Shown here piece after piece: positions 62,234 to 64,000 of a stretch of DNA of 64,000 nucleotides (the first letter of the stretch is position 1; every line of letters starts with the position of its first letter). The stretch comes from Peribacillus sp. Bi96. Lineage in GTDB: Bacteria; Bacillota; Bacilli; Bacillales; DSM-1321. The DNA lies in contig NZ_CAKKLV010000001.1 in the NCBI RefSeq assembly GCF_918698115.1, positions 434,001 through 498,000 on the forward strand, read 5' to 3'. The notes under the pieces are model-generated. The model worked only from the letters and a program-made list of their open reading frames with translations. It had not been told where the DNA came from and ran no database searches. The position numbers and the translations under genes were made by a program.

Positions 62234-62563
62234 GAAAACACCATCGGAATTTAAATGTTGGCATCTTCTAATCAAATAGACTATAATAAAAAATTGTGAG
62301 AAAAAAGTAATCTTAAGGTTTAGACTTAATTAATAAGGAATAAACTAAAGGTTAATGAGATGTCAAGGTTTTTATCATAAAAATAATTCGACATGTTCCG
62401 TATAATTTTAAATGAGCCGCATCTGATTCAAGAAAAAGCAGCAATTTCACTTAAATATGAGATATATTCTTTGAAGAATAATGTTGGCTCTTTTTGAAAA
62501 GTTCTCTGAACCAATGCTTAAAATTCATGATATCTTCATAAAATTTAGGGGAGAAAAAGGATT
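62234..62563. other. Intergenic region before the YaiI/YqxD gene
   Basis: AT-rich, with no gene or strong promoter recognised. TATAAT at 62401-62406 lacks a clear -35. GGGGAG at 62549-62554 is the ribosome site of the next gene. Confidence 0.5.
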
Positions 62564-63043
62564 ATGCAGAAAGATGTAGAATTTAAAGGTATGAATAAAC
62601 CTACCATACATGTCGATGCCGATGCATGTCCGGTGAAAGACGAGATCCTTCATTGTGCACGAATACACGATGTCGAAGTCTGTTTTGTTGCATCATACAA
62701 AAATATGATGAATAACCCTGAAGGAAAATGGGTGTATGTCGATGCAGACAAAGAAGCGGCTGATCTTTATATAGTTAATTCAGTAAAAAAGGGTGATATT
62801 GTCGTTACTGCAGATATTGGGTTGGCTGGAACCCTACTTCCAAAAAGCGTTTATGTTCTTTCACCAAGGGGAAAAGAATACACTGACGAGAATATTTTCA
62901 TGCTCTTGGATATGCGTTATCAATCGGCGAAACTCCGCAGACAGGGTAAACATACGAAGGGGCCGAAAGCATTCACAAAGGAAGATCGTACATGTTTTAC
63001 AAATAAACTTTTGAAAACTTTGTCGAACATTGCAGGGAATTAG
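62564..63043 (+). CDS. yqxD: YaiI/YqxD family protein (DUF188)
   Basis: A 159-aa protein of a conserved PIN-like/nuclease-fold family, function not established. It starts a few residues before the family core VDADACPVKDEIL (about 17-29). It contains DIVVTADIGLAGTLL and ends with the typical KHTKGPKAFTKEDRTCF. It lies just upstream of dnaG, the usual Bacillus arrangement. Confidence 0.92.
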   Translation: MQKDVEFKGMNKPTIHVDADACPVKDEILHCARIHDVEVCFVASYKNMMNNPEGKWVYVDADKEAADLYIVNSVKKGDIVVTADIGLAGTLLPKSVYVLSPRGKEYTDENIFMLLDMRYQSAKLRRQGKHTKGPKAFTKEDRTCFTNKLLKTLSNIAGN

Positions 63044-63091
63044 GAATCTGTATCGAATTAGAAACTATCACCAATATAGCAAGGTGGAAAA

Positions 63092-64000
63092 ATGATAAAT
63101 GGCCGTATAGAAGATGAAAAAATTAACCAAATTCGCGAAGCTGTAGACATTGTTGATTTAATTGGAGAGTATGTCCAGCTGAAGAAACAAGGGCGCAATT
63201 ACTTTGGCCTTTGTCCTTTTCATGGTGAAAACTCGCCCTCATTTTCCGTTTCAACGGAAAAACAAATCTTTCACTGTTTTGGTTGTGGGGCAGGCGGAAA
63301 TATTTTTACCTTCTTAATGGATATAGAAGGCTATAATTTTGTGGAATCTGCAAAAGTTTTAGCTGAAAAAGGAAATGTTCCTTTGGATGTTGAAATTAAT
63401 AAAGATTCCAAGCGTTCTAACATGCCTGCTGGCTCGCAGCAAATGGTTGAAGCCCACGACCTGCTGCGGAAATTTTATCATCACCTCCTCGTTAATACGA
63501 AGGAAGGTCAGGATGCTCTCGAATATTTACTTAAACGAGGGTTTACTGAAGAGACGATAGAAAAGTTCCAAATTGGTTATTCGTTGGATTCATGGGACTT
63601 CGTTTCCAAGTTTCTTTTAAAACGTGGTTTTCCACCGGAATATATGGAGCAGGCAGGGCTTATAATTTTCAGGGAAAAAGACGAGTCATATTTTGACCGT
63701 TTCAGAAATAGAGTCATGTTTCCAATTATGGATCATCAAGGAAATACGATTGCGTTCTCAGGCAGAGCGATGGGGGACGATGAGCCCAAATATTTGAATA
63801 GTCCTGAAACGCCAATCTTTAATAAAAGTAAAACTCTATATAATTTTCATCATGCAAGACCTCACATACGTAAGAAAGAACAAGTCGTCATTTTTGAAGG
63901 CTTTGCCGATTGTATTTCAGCTGTGCGTGCCGGTGTTGAGAATTCAGTCGCTACGATGGGGACTGCCTTGACGGATCAGCATATCCAGCTATTAAAAAGA
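63092..64000 (+). CDS. dnaG: DNA primase DnaG (5' part, truncated by window end)
   Basis: Synthesises RNA primers for DNA replication. The visible 303 codons are open to the window edge. They include the CHC2 zinc finger (C41-P-F-H44 ... C62-x2-C65), [22 protein letters not shown], the core domain with [18 protein letters not shown] and PKYLNSPET, and the start of the TOPRIM domain ([10 protein letters not shown], with the metal-binding Glu). AAGGTGG precedes ATG 63092. Truncation is due to the window and not mutation. Confidence 0.97.
   Translation, partial: MINGRIEDEKINQIREAVDIVDLIGEYVQLKKQGRNYFGLCPFHGENSPSFSVSTEKQIFHCFGCGAGGNIFTFLMDIEGYNFVESAKVLAEKGNVPLDVEINKDSKRSNMPAGSQQMVEAHDLLRKFYHHLLVNTKEGQDALEYLLKRGFTEETIEKFQIGYSLDSWDFVSKFLLKRGFPPEYMEQAGLIIFREKDESYFDRFRNRVMFPIMDHQGNTIAFSGRAMGDDEPKYLNSPETPIFNKSKTLYNFHHARPHIRKKEQVVIFEGFADCISAVRAGVENSVATMGTALTDQHIQLLKR

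Overview
The window is a chromosomal segment of an endospore-forming, low-to-mid GC Bacillaceae bacterium. Protein sequences and gene order look closest, from memory, to the Peribacillus (former Bacillus simplex) / Bacillus group. Evidence is an almost unbroken stretch of B. subtilis-like synteny from greA to dnaG, strong AGGAGG-type ribosome sites, frequent TTG/GTG starts, and many sporulation genes (sigK, gpr, spoIIP, yqxA, yqfC, yqfD, sda, yrzI- and YjcZ-like small proteins).

Layout: (1) 1-8.3 kb: greA, a class B penicillin-binding protein, yrrS, a DUF2536 gene, then the methionine-to-cysteine operon yrrT-mtnN-mccA-mccB-yrhC, preceded by a decayed duplicate of its own first genes. (2) 8.4-10.8 kb: micro-ORFs including yrzI, a YjcZ-like small membrane protein, uninterrupted sigK and two small minus-strand genes. 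(3) 10.9-15.8 kb: pepF, a wrecked IS1182-type transposase, a structured intergenic repeat, divergent pssA and psd, and sda, which had no reading-frame call but is recognisable. (4) 15.8-25.9 kb: a DnaA-box cluster, then yqeG-yqeH-aroE-yqeI-nadD-yqeK-rsfS-yqeM, and comER divergent from comEA-comEB-comEC. (5) 26-34 kb: yqzM, holA, rpsT, gpr, spoIIP, yqxA, lepA, hemW. (6) 34.1-43.3 kb: the CIRCE-controlled heat-shock operon hrcA-grpE-dnaK-dnaJ-prmA-rsmE-mtaB, then deoC. (7) 43.4-43.9 kb: a higher-order tandem repeat array. (8) 44-56 kb: yqeW, rpsU-yqeY, a SigW-type promoter with nfeD-floA-yqfB, then yqfC-yqfD-phoH-pgpH-ybeY-dgkA-cdd-era. (9) 56.2-64 kb: yqzL, recO, a T-box and glyQ-glyS, ccpN-yqfL, a YaiI/YqxD gene and the 5' part of dnaG, cut by the window end.

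Most of the window is conserved housekeeping and sporulation DNA, and I found no clearly new defence or biosynthetic system. The best second-look items are regulatory or evolutionary. They are: a promoter driving three micro-ORFs with five successively complementary GC-rich segments in front of yrzI; a perfect terminator hairpin that holds the yqfC ribosome site in one arm and a SigE-like -10 in its loop; the degenerate yrrT/mccA duplicate; the array with a ~165-bp superperiod; and the DnaA-box cluster between sda and yqeG. All identifications come from reading the sequence and from memory of protein families; no database search was run.
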